NCBI RefSeq assembly: GCF_039523795.1
Contig: NZ_BAAAFZ010000080.1
Location: 1-35,683, forward strand
DNA length: 35,683 nucleotides
Direction of reading: 5' to 3'
DNA from: Craurococcus roseus
GTDB lineage: Bacteria; Pseudomonadota; Alphaproteobacteria; Acetobacterales; Acetobacteraceae
In this document: positions 25,721-34,208 of the stretch, in pieces
Layout of the letters: every line of letters begins with the position of its first letter
Numbering within the stretch: the first letter of the stretch is position 1
Notes under the pieces: model-generated
What the model was told of the DNA's origin: nothing
Database searches by the model: none
The model's input: the letters and a program-made list of their open reading frames with translations, nothing else
Position numbers and translations under genes: made by a program

Positions 25721-26805
25721 GCGCCGATCCCTTCGCGGATGGCGCGCGCGGCGGCCTCCGTGCCGTCGGCGCCGCCGATGTCGGGGGTGCGGAGGCCGGC
25801 GGCGAAGGCGGCGTCCACCGCCCGTTCCAGCTCGGAGGCCGCGTCGGCGAAGGGTTGGCCGGCGCCGCGGGAGGCGAGCCAGTCGAGCATCATCGCCGCC
25901 GAGAGGACCGTGGCGGTGGGGTTCGCCAGGCCCTTGCCGGCGATGTCGGGCGCGGTGCCATGGGCGGGCTGGAACACGGCGTGGTCGTCGCCGATGTCGG
26001 CGGAGGGCGAGAAGCCCATGCCGCCGACTAGGCCGGCGCCGAGGTCGGAGAGGATGTCGCCGAACATGTTCTCCGTCGGCAGCACGTCGAACTCCCAGGG
26101 GCGGCGGAGCATGTCGAGCGCCATGGCGTCCACGTAGTGGTGGGCGCTGTCCACGCCGGGGAACTCGGCCGCGACGCCGTCGAACACGGCGCGCATGAAG
26201 GCGAAGGCGCGGAACACGTTGGCCTTGTCCACCAGCGTCACCCTGCCGCGTCGACCCAGGCGCTCGGCGCGGCGCTCGGCGAGGCGGAAGGCGAAGCGGG
26301 AGAGCTTCTCGGTGGTGGCGCGGGTGATGCGGAGCGTTTCCTCCGCCATGTCGTCGGTGACAGTGCCGCGGCCGCGCGAGTGGAACAGGCCCTCGGTGCT
26401 CTCGCGGAGGATGACGAAGTCCATCGCCCGCGCGCGCGGGTCGGCCAGCGCGACGGGCACGCCGGGGATGGCGCGCACCGGGCGGACGCCGGCATAGAGG
26501 CCGAGGCGGAAGCGGAGGTCGAGCTGCGGCGCGATCTCCGTGCCGTCGGGGTAGCGGATGCCGGGCCAGCCCATGGCGCCGAGCAGATTGGCGTCGGCGG
26601 CTTGGGCGCGGCGGAAGCTCTCCTCGGGGAACGCTTCGCCGGCGTCGCGGAAGTGGAAGGCGCCGGCGGGGAGCGTTTCGGTGGAGAGGCCCAATCCGTG
26701 GCGCTTGGCCAGCGGCTCCAGCACGGAGAGGGCCGCGGCCGTGACCTCCTGGCCGATGCCGTCGCCGGGCAGCACCGCGATGCGCACCGTGTTCCCCTTC
26801 GCCAT
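25717..26805 (-). CDS. Isocitrate/isopropylmalate dehydrogenase family enzyme
   Basis: This 362-residue beta-decarboxylating dehydrogenase oxidises a 2-hydroxy acid such as malate, tartrate or isopropylmalate with NAD. It has VLPGDGIGQEV at the N-terminus, the substrate loop LRESTEGLF (133-141), catalytic K194 (VDKANVF), metal ligands D227, D250 and D254 (NMFGDILSD) and the NAD loop PAHGTAPDIAG. The loop has F141 where LeuB and isocitrate dehydrogenases have the catalytic Tyr. The separation from leuCD and the divergent Bug receptor suggest a catabolic role (TtuC/DmlA-like). Ribosome-binding site GGGAGG before ATG 26805. Confidence 0.85.
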   Translation of the reverse strand: MAKGNTVRIAVLPGDGIGQEVTAAALSVLEPLAKRHGLGLSTETLPAGAFHFRDAGEAFPEESFRRAQAADANLLGAMGWPGIRYPDGTEIAPQLDLRFRLGLYAGVRPVRAIPGVPVALADPRARAMDFVILRESTEGLFHSRGRGTVTDDMAEETLRITRATTEKLSRFAFRLAERRAERLGRRGRVTLVDKANVFRAFAFMRAVFDGVAAEFPGVDSAHHYVDAMALDMLRRPWEFDVLPTENMFGDILSDLGAGLVGGMGFSPSADIGDDHAVFQPAHGTAPDIAGKGLANPTATVLSAAMMLDWLASRGAGQPFADAASELERAVDAAFAAGLRTPDIGGADGTEAAARAIREGIGA

Positions 26806-26823
26806 GCCGGCGCCTCCCCTCGA

Positions 26824-26853
26824 TTGCCGCCCGCGTGGGGCCGGACCTATCCT
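26824..26853 (+). promoter_or_regulatory. Probable promoter of the second Bug-family gene
   Basis: TTGCCG (26824-26829) and TATCCT (26848-26853) are 18 bases apart in the divergent gap, giving a leader of about 25 bases before ATG 26885. Both hexamers are fair matches to sigma-70. Confidence 0.4.
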
Positions 26854-26884
26854 GCCGCCAAAGCACACCGGGAGGGCGAGCGCC

Positions 26885-27862
26885 ATGACGATCCGCACAA
26901 AGGCCACCCGCCGCGCCGTCCTCGCCGCGGGCCTGGCGGCGCCTTCCGTCCTACGCGCGCAAGGTTCATGGCCGGAGCGGCCGGTGCGGATCATCGTGCC
27001 CTTCCCGCCCGGGCAGGCGGCGGACACGGTGACGCGGCTGGTGGCGGACGAGCTGTCGAAGCGCTGGCCGCAGCGCGTGGTGGTGGAGAACCGCGGCGGC
27101 GGCGCGGGCGCGCCGGCCCTGGAAGCAGGCGCGCGGGCGGCGCCGGACGGCTACACGCTGACCGCCGGCACCTCGGGCACGCTGGGCGTGAACCCTTCCG
27201 TGCTGGCGCGCGTGCCCTACGACGCCGAGCGCGACTTCGCCTTCATCACCAACGTCGCGGTGGTGCCGCTGCTGCTGGTGGCGCACCCCTCCTTCCCGCA
27301 CCAGGACGCGCGGGCGCTGGCGGCGGCGGCCAAGGCGGCGCCGTTGGACTGCGCCACCGCCGGGCCGGCGACCAGCCAGCACATGGCGGCGGAGCTGTTC
27401 GCGCACCGCACCGGCGCGCGGCTCAACATGGTGCATTACCGCGGCAGCGGGCCGGGCGTGGCGGACCTGCTCTCGGGCAACGTCAAGCTGATGATGGACA
27501 GCGTCATCTCGGCGCTGCCGCACATCCAGGCGGGCAAGCTGGCGCCGATCGCCGTCACCACGCCGGAGCGGGCGCCGCAACTGCCGCAGGTGCCCACCAT
27601 CGCCGAGGCGGTGTCGCCGGGCTACGGCGCCTACGGCTGGACCGGGCTGGTCGGTCCGGCGGGGATGCCGGCGGAGGTGGTGCGCAAGGTGAACGCGGAC
27701 GTGGTTTCCATCCTGCGCGAGCCGGCGATGGCGGCGCGGTTCGTCGAGATGGGCGTCATCGCCGCGCCGGGCACGCCGGAGGAGTTCGGCGCCTTCGTGC
27801 GGCGCGAGATCGCGCAGTGGCGGGAGGTGGCGCGGGCCGCGAACGTGCGGCTGGAAGGATAG
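26885..27862 (+). CDS. Bug-family (tripartite tricarboxylate transporter) periplasmic binding protein
   Basis: This 325-residue receptor has a TRRAVLAAGLAAPSVLRAQ export signal (twin-arginine type) and the Bug signature RPVRIIVPFPPGQAADTVTR, followed by VVVENRGGGAGAPALEAGA and the VHYRGSGPGVADLLSG motif. It is paralogous to the protein at 699-1700. GGGAGGG precedes ATG 26885. It lies divergent from a malate/tartrate-type dehydrogenase, which hints that it captures a C4 hydroxy-dicarboxylate; this is inference. No TctAB permease is near. Confidence 0.93.
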   Translation: MTIRTKATRRAVLAAGLAAPSVLRAQGSWPERPVRIIVPFPPGQAADTVTRLVADELSKRWPQRVVVENRGGGAGAPALEAGARAAPDGYTLTAGTSGTLGVNPSVLARVPYDAERDFAFITNVAVVPLLLVAHPSFPHQDARALAAAAKAAPLDCATAGPATSQHMAAELFAHRTGARLNMVHYRGSGPGVADLLSGNVKLMMDSVISALPHIQAGKLAPIAVTTPERAPQLPQVPTIAEAVSPGYGAYGWTGLVGPAGMPAEVVRKVNADVVSILREPAMAARFVEMGVIAAPGTPEEFGAFVRREIAQWREVARAANVRLEG

Positions 27863-27870
27863 GCGGGCGC

Positions 27871-28305
27871 GTGGAGCAGCGGCTGCGCAGCCTGACGGTA
27901 GCGACGCGCGGTCGCGGGTTGGTGGAGGTCACCGGCGAGGTCCTCGGTTGGGTGGCGGACCAGGGCGTGGGGACGGGGCTGCTGACCGTCTGGTGCCGCC
28001 ACACCTCGGCTTCGCTGCTGGTGCAGGAGAACGCCTCGCCGGAGGTGCGGGCCGACCTGGAAGACTTCTTCCGGCGCTTGGTGCCGGACGGCGGCGGCGG
28101 CCGGTACCGGCACGAGGACGAGGGGCCGGACGACATGCCGGCGCACATCCGGGCGGCGCTCACGCAGACGCAGCTTTCCATCCCGGTGCAAGGCGGGCGG
28201 CCGGTGCTCGGGACGTGGCAGGGTATCTACCTCTACGAGCACCGGACCCGGCCGCACCGGCGCGAACTCGTTCTGCACCTGATCGGCGGGCCGGGACCGC
28301 GGTAG
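27871..28305 (+). CDS. yjbQ: YjbQ (UPF0047) family protein
   Basis: This 144-residue protein has the full UPF0047 signature: HTSASLLVQENASPEVRADLEDFF, then HEDEGPDDMPAHIRAALT, and LGTWQGIYLYEHR near the C-terminus, with the conserved His residues. The family is annotated as having thiamine-phosphate synthase-like activity in E. coli, but its physiological role is unclear. The GTG start at 27871 follows the receptor stop by eight bases, so the two genes are probably co-transcribed though not obviously related in function. Confidence 0.92.
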   Translation: MEQRLRSLTVATRGRGLVEVTGEVLGWVADQGVGTGLLTVWCRHTSASLLVQENASPEVRADLEDFFRRLVPDGGGGRYRHEDEGPDDMPAHIRAALTQTQLSIPVQGGRPVLGTWQGIYLYEHRTRPHRRELVLHLIGGPGPR

Positions 28306-28418
28306 AAGAGGCCTTTGCCAGAGCTGGCGTGATCCGAGGAACCCTGGTGACGGCAGGCCCATTGTGTCGCGCCCGCAGTCCCCAATAAGAACGCGCGTCG
28401 CATTGATGAGGACGCCGT

Positions 28419-29637
28419 ATGCCGCTGTTGGCTTTCTGGGAATCTGCTCCCGAGACCGTTGGGCAACTAACGATCGAGCAAGTGGTGTCCAGCGCAGGCG
28501 ACGGCGTGCTGAAGGACGGCTCAACCTGCTCCAACGAACTGCGCGAGTACCTGACTCAGATACCCAGCAACAAGATCGCCGGCTACATCGAGCATTGCCT
28601 CACGGCAAGCTTCGCTAGAAGCGGTATGGTTTTGCAGAACCTGATAAATGAGCTCGGGCGCCGTCTGGAGTACATGGTCGCCAACGGCCGCTACCAGGGA
28701 GTCACGAACGCAGTCGGGTTCGACGGGCTGTGGTTCTCGCCTGAAAAAGCACTCGGTCGTCGTTGAGGTGAAGACTACCGACGCATACCGAATTTCACTG
28801 GATACCTTGGCCGGGTACAGGAGCAAGCTGTCTGTAGGCGGCCAACTCAGTGGGCCATCATCGGTGCTCATCGTCGTCGGCCGGGAGGACACAGGCGAGT
28901 TGGAAGCGCAGGTACGTGGTTCGCGTCACGCTTGGGACATAAGGCTCATCAGCGCGGACGCGCTTATCAAGTTGGTACAGTTGAAAGAGAATACAGAAGA
29001 CATCGAAACAGGCTTGAAGATCCGGAGCCTGCTCGCTCCCATGGAGTACACCCGTCTCGACCCAATGATCGATGTGATGTTCACGGCAGCGAAGGAAGTG
29101 GAAGGCACCGCGACCGCAGCAGAAGCAAACGATGAGGAGGCGCCTCGATCCGTTACGGCCGATGGCAATGGACAGGCGAGTTGGCAATTCACCGACAGCG
29201 CTCTCCTAGAGGAGAAGCGGGAGCACATTGTCGCCGCGTTGACGCGCCACACTGGCGCGGCGTTCATCAAGAGGAGCCGCGCGCTGTTTTGGAGCGCCGA
29301 CCGCCGTAGGCGCCTCATCTGCACAGTCTCGAAGCGACACACGAAGAAGGGCTCGAGTCGCTATTGGTTTGCGCACCATCCGCAGTGGCAGACGTTCTTG
29401 TCCGAGGGGGAAGAAGCGTACCTGACCCTCGGATGCATGGATCTGCCTTTCGCGTTCGCGGTGCCATTGCGCGTCATGACTCCCGTCCTGAACGCACTCA
29501 ACATCACGACGAAGGAAAACGGACAAGCCTATTGGCACATCCACATCGCCGAGCCGAAAGCGGGGCATTACGCAATGCTCCTGCCGAAGAGGCCTGGAAC
29601 ATTGCCGCTGGACGGCTACCGCGTACCTCTCGCCTGA
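28419..29637 (+). pseudogene. Frameshifted PD-(D/E)XK nuclease-like gene in an AT-richer insert
   Basis: The first frame (28419-28766) encodes 115 residues; the second frame, shifted by +1, continues to 29637. Removing one A from the five-A run at 28744-28748 joins them into one protein of about 405 residues reading GFDGLWFSPEKHSVVVEVKTT across the join. That is a PD-(D/E)XK nuclease pattern: D102 in GFDG, then E and K in VVEVK. So the indel splits the catalytic core. The N-terminal 95 residues are helical; the C-terminal 140 residues (KKGSSRYWFAHH, MDLPFAFAVPL) are not recognised. Base composition is clearly more AT-rich than the neighbours, suggesting transfer. GAGGA precedes ATG 28419. A sequencing error is possible. 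Confidence 0.65.
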
Positions 29638-29726
29638 GCACCAGCCTCAAGCGCCGGCCGTCTACTGTGGCCCATGTCAACGCCGTTCGGAGGAGCGCTA
29701 CATCCTTCGTGCGCTTCATCGACGCT

Positions 29727-30650
29727 TCAAGCCGTCCTCTCGGGCCCCGGCACGATGCGGCACGCGTCCGCGGCCACGCGCGAAAGGCGCAGCATCCGCC
29801 GCGCCGCCACCGCGCCGGCCGCGGCCTCGCCGGCGAATTGCTCCAGCAGGCGGTTCGAGAGCAGCGCGCGGGCGGCGGCGTCCACGGCGATGTCCGTGGC
29901 GGCGACGGCGGCGGCGTCGAACAAGGTGCGGCGCAGGAGGGCGATGCTGCCGGCGAAGCCCGGCCGGAGGCCGTGCAGCGCCGCCACTTGCCGCACCAAG
30001 CGCACGCCGCGCCACGCGAAGACCAGCGCGTCCAGTCCCGGCGAGGGGCTGACGGCGGTGATGGTGAAGGCTTGCACGGCGGCGGTGCGGCCGAGCGCGG
30101 TGGCGCGCGATTCGAGCGCCGGCAGCGGGCCGGATTCCAGCAGCGCGCGCAGTTCCTCCGTGCTGGCGGCGCCGCGGAGCGCGGGGACCAGGGAGGCGGC
30201 ATCGGGGACGGACTCGGCCCAGCGCACGGCTTCCGTCCGGGCCGTCGCCACGTCGCCGCGGGCGAAGGCTTCGCGGGCGCGGTCGACGGCCCGGATGGAC
30301 AGCAGGCCGCGCAGCTCCGCCCAGCCGGCGGAGGCGAGGAGGCCGAAGCCGCCCAGGACCACGCCCAGGGTCAGCAAGCCGGCGACGGTGCCGCGGGCGA
30401 ACTGGTCCAGGACGAAATTGGCGGCGTCCAGCGCGCCCAGGCCGAGGAGGAGCACCGCCAAGCCGGCGGCGGCGCGGCCGAGGCCGGACCAGCGCGACGG
30501 CAGGCGGGGCGGCGGGACGGGCGCGACGGCTTGTTCCCAGCCGAAGTCCAGCCGCGGGGCCGGGCGGGACGAGGGCGGGGGCGCTTCGTTCTCGAGGATC
30601 ACCCGCGGCGCGGCCGGCGGCGGGGCGGCATCGGGGGGCGGACGGCTCAC
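29727..30650 (-). CDS. ycjF: YcjF/TIGR01620 family membrane protein (DUF697)
   Basis: This 307-residue inner-membrane protein has a Pro-rich soluble start, two hydrophobic helices at about 59-80 and 88-109 (GLAVLLLGLGAL, GLLTLGVVLGGFGLL), then a DUF697-type C-terminal region (LDALVFAWRGVRLVRQVAALHGLRPG). The family always sits next to YcjX; both are stress-linked in E. coli, with unknown mechanism. The GTG start overlaps the ycjX stop (GTGA, 30647-30650), implying coupled translation. It is the last gene of the lpxD-to-ycjF string. Confidence 0.88.
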   Translation of the reverse strand: MSRPPPDAAPPPAAPRVILENEAPPPSSRPAPRLDFGWEQAVAPVPPPRLPSRWSGLGRAAAGLAVLLLGLGALDAANFVLDQFARGTVAGLLTLGVVLGGFGLLASAGWAELRGLLSIRAVDRAREAFARGDVATARTEAVRWAESVPDAASLVPALRGAASTEELRALLESGPLPALESRATALGRTAAVQAFTITAVSPSPGLDALVFAWRGVRLVRQVAALHGLRPGFAGSIALLRRTLFDAAAVAATDIAVDAAARALLSNRLLEQFAGEAAAGAVAARRMLRLSRVAADACRIVPGPERTA

Positions 30651-32065
30651 AGCAGGTCTCCGATCAAGCGGGCGAGCAGCGTGTCGAGGCCTATATGGGG
30701 AACGCCCGCCGTGCCGGCAGGATCGAGGCGGGGCGGTTGGAATTCCGGCATCCGGAAGAAGCCGTGCTGCCAGTAGCCGGGCTCCGGCGGGCGGAGCGGC
30801 ACCTCGCCGGGGTAGACGCGGGCGCTGCGGCCGTTTTCCAGCAGCACGCCGCGCACGGCGGCGACGGGGCGGCCTTCCAGCGTGGCCACGTCGTCCTCTG
30901 TGCAGCGGACGCTGGCGATGACGTGGACGGAGGACGGGGTGCCGGGCGCCGTGCCGACCAGGGAGTCGAGCAGCGCCGCCAAGGCGTCGCGCTGGCGGGA
31001 CGGTACGTGGTCGGCCTTGGTGGCGGCGAAGGCCACGCGCTCCGGGCCGACGCCGAGCAGGCGGTCGAGCCACGACTCCTCCTCGCGCAGCGCCGCGGCG
31101 ATGGCGGCCAGCGCGTCCGCGGTGTCCTCGAACGCGGCTTGGCCGGCGTGAAGCGCGCCCAGCACGTCCACCAGCACGGCTTGCCGGCGGAAGCGGCGGA
31201 AGTAGGGTTCGAAGAAGTTCTCGCGCTGGTCGGCGAGGTAGGCGTCGAAGCGCTGGCGCAGGAGGTCGGACAGGCCGCTGTCGTCCGGATGGGGCAGCGG
31301 AAAGAACCAGAGGATGGGCGCCTCGCCGCGCGGGCCGGGGTTCAGGGCGCGGCCGGGCTGGAGCAGGCGCATCCCGAGGTCGTCGCGGCAGGCGCGGAGG
31401 GCGTCGCGGTACAGGGTGTAGCCGCGGCGGGCCAGGGCCTCCTCGGCCGGCGCGGCGGCCGGGAGGGCGTCCACGAAGGACAGGAACGCGGCGCAGGCGG
31501 AGGCGCGCGGTTCGCGGCGCAAGCGGTCGAGGGTGGCGGCGGACCACGCCGCGTAGTCCTGCGACAGCATGGGCAGGTCGAGCAGCCATTCGCCGGGGTA
31601 GTCGAGCAACTCGAGGGTGACTGTGCGGCGCCCGAGCAGGCCGCCGCCAATCCAGGAGGAGCGCTCCAGGGTGAGCGTCAGCTCCACGGTCGAGAGGTCC
31701 TCGGTGCGGCCGGGCCAAGCGGGCGGATCGGCGGCAAGGGCGGCCAAGTGGCCCGGGAGGTCGAAGCGCGGCACGGTTTGCGCGACGGCGGGGACCAAGC
31801 GCACGTCGCGGAGCCGGCCGCCGGAGGCCGCTTCCAGCGCCGGCAGGACGCGGCGCCCCTGCCCCGCCGCCAGCAGGTTCGCCAGCAGCGAGGTGATGAA
31901 CACCGTCTTGCCAGACCGGCTCAGCCCGGTGACGGCGACGCGCAGACGCTCTTGCCCGAGCGCCGAGCGGCCGAGTTGCTCCGCGGTCCAGGCCGCGTCC
32001 CGCAGCAGCCCGAACGGGCGCGACAGGCCGAGGGGGCGCAGCAGGGAGTCGAAGGGGTCGGGCAC
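30647..32065 (-). CDS. ycjX: YcjX family P-loop GTPase (DUF463)
   Basis: This 472-residue protein has a Walker A motif VTGLSRSGKTVFITSL (from about residue 46), a DYPGEWLLDLPML switch-like segment, and the conserved YcjX blocks RFDLPGHLAALA and FFEPYFRRFRRQAVLVDVLGAL. YcjX is a GTP-binding protein of the stress response. It lies 36 bases after gloA and overlaps the next gene by four bases. Length is normal for the family. Partner and target are not known. Confidence 0.93.
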   Translation of the reverse strand: MPDPFDSLLRPLGLSRPFGLLRDAAWTAEQLGRSALGQERLRVAVTGLSRSGKTVFITSLLANLLAAGQGRRVLPALEAASGGRLRDVRLVPAVAQTVPRFDLPGHLAALAADPPAWPGRTEDLSTVELTLTLERSSWIGGGLLGRRTVTLELLDYPGEWLLDLPMLSQDYAAWSAATLDRLRREPRASACAAFLSFVDALPAAAPAEEALARRGYTLYRDALRACRDDLGMRLLQPGRALNPGPRGEAPILWFFPLPHPDDSGLSDLLRQRFDAYLADQRENFFEPYFRRFRRQAVLVDVLGALHAGQAAFEDTADALAAIAAALREEESWLDRLLGVGPERVAFAATKADHVPSRQRDALAALLDSLVGTAPGTPSSVHVIASVRCTEDDVATLEGRPVAAVRGVLLENGRSARVYPGEVPLRPPEPGYWQHGFFRMPEFQPPRLDPAGTAGVPHIGLDTLLARLIGDLL

Positions 32066-32101
32066 GGCGACGTGGGACCGCGCGCCGCGGCCCCTCCCCG
32101 C

Positions 32102-32512
32102 TCAGCGGCGCTCAATCAGCTCGATCTTGTAGCCGTCCGGGTCTTCCACGAAGGCGATGACGGTGGTGCCGAACTTCACCGGGCCGGGCTCGCGCGTGAC
32201 CTTGCCGCCGCCGTCGCGCACCGCTTCCACCGCGGCGGCGACGTCCGGCACGCCGACCGCCAGGTGGCCGAAGGCGTTGCCCTGCTCGTACTTCTCGGTG
32301 CCGTAATTGTAGGTCAGCTCGATCTCGGCGCCGCCGGAGGCGTTGCCGTCGCCGTAGCCCAGGAAGGCCAGCGTGTACTTGCCGTCCGGCACGTCGCGGC
32401 GCCGCAGCTCCTTCATGCCGAGCAGGCGCGTGTAGAAGTCGATGCTACGCTCCAGGTTGCCGACGCGGATCATGGTGTGCAGGAAGCGGCCTTGGCTGCT
32501 GTTGCTGTTCAT
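32102..32512 (-). CDS. gloA: Lactoylglutathione lyase (glyoxalase I)
   Basis: GloA converts the hemithioacetal of methylglyoxal and glutathione to S-lactoylglutathione. The 136-residue protein has the glyoxalase fold with all four metal ligands: H12 (FLHTMIRV), E65 (EIELTYN), H83 (FGHLAVGV) and E131 (YKIELIE). The short length and lack of an N-terminal extension fit the nickel-type bacterial form. It starts inside lpxI (ATGA overlap, 32509-32512) behind a GAGGAGA ribosome-binding site, so it is coupled to the lipid A operon, where lpxB would usually be found. Confidence 0.95.
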   Translation of the reverse strand: MNSNSSQGRFLHTMIRVGNLERSIDFYTRLLGMKELRRRDVPDGKYTLAFLGYGDGNASGGAEIELTYNYGTEKYEQGNAFGHLAVGVPDVAAAVEAVRDGGGKVTREPGPVKFGTTVIAFVEDPDGYKIELIERR

Positions 32513-33363
32513 CGTGAGTTCTCCTCTCCGTCCGTTTCGCGCGGCTCCAGCGCCAGCAGGAACAGCCCCGCCGACTCCGCCGCCGCGACCGTGCGTTCGC
32601 GGTCGAGCAGCACGGTGGAGCCGGCCCCGAAGGCGATTCCGGCCAAGCCGACGGCGGCGGCGTGGCGCACTGTGTCCGGACCGACCGCCGGCAGGTCGAG
32701 GCGGCGATCCTGGCCGGGCTTCGCCAGCTTGACCAGCACGCCGCGCCCGCCGCCTTCCCGCCGCAGTTCGCCGCAACGCGCGAGGAGCGCGTCGGTGCCC
32801 TCGATCGCCTCCACGCCGAGCACGAGGCCCTGCTGCACCACCGCGGCCTGCCCGACATCGGCGGCGCCGAGCGCGCGGCACACCGCGACGCCGCGGCGGA
32901 TGTCGGCGCGGGTTGCGTCGTCCGGGGGCGCGCCGGCGAGCAGGCCGGACGGGGGGAGCAGGCCGGTGAGCACGGATTGCGGGCTCACCACCTCGAAGCC
33001 TTCTTCCTCCAGCACGCGCGCGACGGCGCGGAGCAGGCCGTCGTCGCCCAGGAGGAACCCTGTGCCGATGCGGGCGACGATGCGCATGCCGACCGCGTCG
33101 GGCCGGAGCGCGGCCACCGAGGGGCGGCGGGCGCGGCCGGCGAGGACGAGCTGGCGGACGCGCTCGGCGCGCAGGCGGGCCAGGATGCGGCCGGCGGCGC
33201 CGGGGCGCTCGACCGTGTGCGGCAGGCCGGCCCACTGCCCCGGCTCGCCCCAGCCGGCCAGCACCACGGCGAAGACCGGGCGGCCGGCGGCCCGGGCGGC
33301 GCGGGCCACCCGCAGGGGCAGTTCGCCGCCGCCGGCCAGGATGCCGAGCGTCGCGGCGCTCAC
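32509..33363 (-). CDS. lpxI: UDP-2,3-diacylglucosamine diphosphatase LpxI
   Basis: LpxI hydrolyses UDP-2,3-diacylglucosamine to lipid X, the fourth step of lipid A synthesis; it replaces LpxH in alphaproteobacteria. The 284-residue protein begins LGILAGGGELPLRVARAA and has the C-terminal block RRLDLPAVGPDTVRHAAAVGLAGIAFGAG, diagnostic of the DUF1009/LpxI family. The start overlaps the lpxA stop by four bases and the stop overlaps gloA. No lpxB follows, although lpxA-lpxI-lpxB is the common order; lpxB must be encoded elsewhere. Confidence 0.95.
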   Translation of the reverse strand: MSAATLGILAGGGELPLRVARAARAAGRPVFAVVLAGWGEPGQWAGLPHTVERPGAAGRILARLRAERVRQLVLAGRARRPSVAALRPDAVGMRIVARIGTGFLLGDDGLLRAVARVLEEEGFEVVSPQSVLTGLLPPSGLLAGAPPDDATRADIRRGVAVCRALGAADVGQAAVVQQGLVLGVEAIEGTDALLARCGELRREGGGRGVLVKLAKPGQDRRLDLPAVGPDTVRHAAAVGLAGIAFGAGSTVLLDRERTVAAAESAGLFLLALEPRETDGEENSR

Positions 33364-34208
33364 CCCGCGCCCCCGTCCTCCTCGTCCACGCCGCCGAGTT
33401 CCGGCGCCGCCATGCGGCCGGGGCGGACGAGCTGGCGGCGGCGCGACGGGTCGCGGACGAAGTCGATGATCTCGCCCACCAGGGGTTCGTCGGCGAAGCG
33501 CTCGGCCGCCTGCTCCAGCTTGGCGGCGAACTCGCCGGGATCCTTGAACAGCAGGGCGTTGGCGGCGCGCAGCGTGCGGAGCTGGTCGCGCGTGGCGCCG
33601 CGGCGGAGCAGGCCGATCTTGTTGAAGCCGACCAGGCGCGCGGGCAGGCCGAACACGTAGCCGAAGGGCGGGATGTCGTTGGTGACGCCGGCCAAGCCGC
33701 TCACCATGGCGAGGCGGCCGATCCGCACCGTTTGATGGACCGCCGCGCCGCCGCCGATGAAGGCTCCGGCGCCGACGTGGACGTGGCCGCCGAGCATGGC
33801 GTTGTTGGCGAGGATCACGCCCTCGCCGAGCTGGCAGTCGTGCGCGACGTGGGCCATCGCCATCAGCATGGAATTCGCGCCGACGCGGGTGGCGCCGTCG
33901 CCGCCGACGCTGGCGCGGTGGATGGTGCAGCCTTCGCGCACCAGCGTGCCGGCGCCCACTTCGCAGCGCGTGGGCTCGCCGCGGTACTTGGTGTCCTGCG
34001 GCGGGGTGCCGATGGCGGCGAAGGGCAGGACGCGCACGCCGCGGCCGAGGGTGGTCGCGCCTTCCACGACCACGTGGGACACCAGTTCCACGCCGTCCTC
34101 GAACACCGCATCGGGGCCGACGGTGCAGTACGGGCCGATGCTGCAGCCGGGACCGAGGAGGGCGCCGGCGGCGACCACCGCGCTCGGGTGGACCTCGGCG
34201 GCGCTCAC
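33360..34208 (-). CDS. lpxA: Acyl-ACP--UDP-N-acetylglucosamine O-acyltransferase
   Basis: LpxA transfers a 3-hydroxyacyl chain from ACP to UDP-GlcNAc, the first step of lipid A synthesis. The 282-residue protein is a left-handed beta-helix of hexapeptide repeats, with the catalytic histidine H123 in AHVAHDCQLGEG and the loop TPPQDTKYRGEPT, ending in a helical C-terminal domain. Length is slightly above the usual 262-270 because of a 20-residue tail. The GTG start overlaps the fabZ stop (GTGA, 34205-34208), giving coupled translation. Confidence 0.97.
   Translation of the reverse strand: MSAAEVHPSAVVAAGALLGPGCSIGPYCTVGPDAVFEDGVELVSHVVVEGATTLGRGVRVLPFAAIGTPPQDTKYRGEPTRCEVGAGTLVREGCTIHRASVGGDGATRVGANSMLMAMAHVAHDCQLGEGVILANNAMLGGHVHVGAGAFIGGGAAVHQTVRIGRLAMVSGLAGVTNDIPPFGYVFGLPARLVGFNKIGLLRRGATRDQLRTLRAANALLFKDPGEFAAKLEQAAERFADEPLVGEIIDFVRDPSRRRQLVRPGRMAAPELGGVDEEDGGAG

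Noticed and set aside
24011..26137. 708-codon open frame on the plus strand
   Set aside because: It is antisense to the amine oxidase and dehydrogenase genes, which carry intact family motifs.
28744..28749. dnaX-type programmed -1 frameshift at the AAAAAG run
   Set aside because: Joining the two frames needs +1 (loss of one A), not -1, and the A-run is five, not the A AAA AAG heptamer in the right phase.
30695..33469. 924-codon open frame on the plus strand
   Set aside because: It lies antisense to ycjX, gloA and lpxI, has low-complexity Ala/Gly/Arg content and no recognisable domain.
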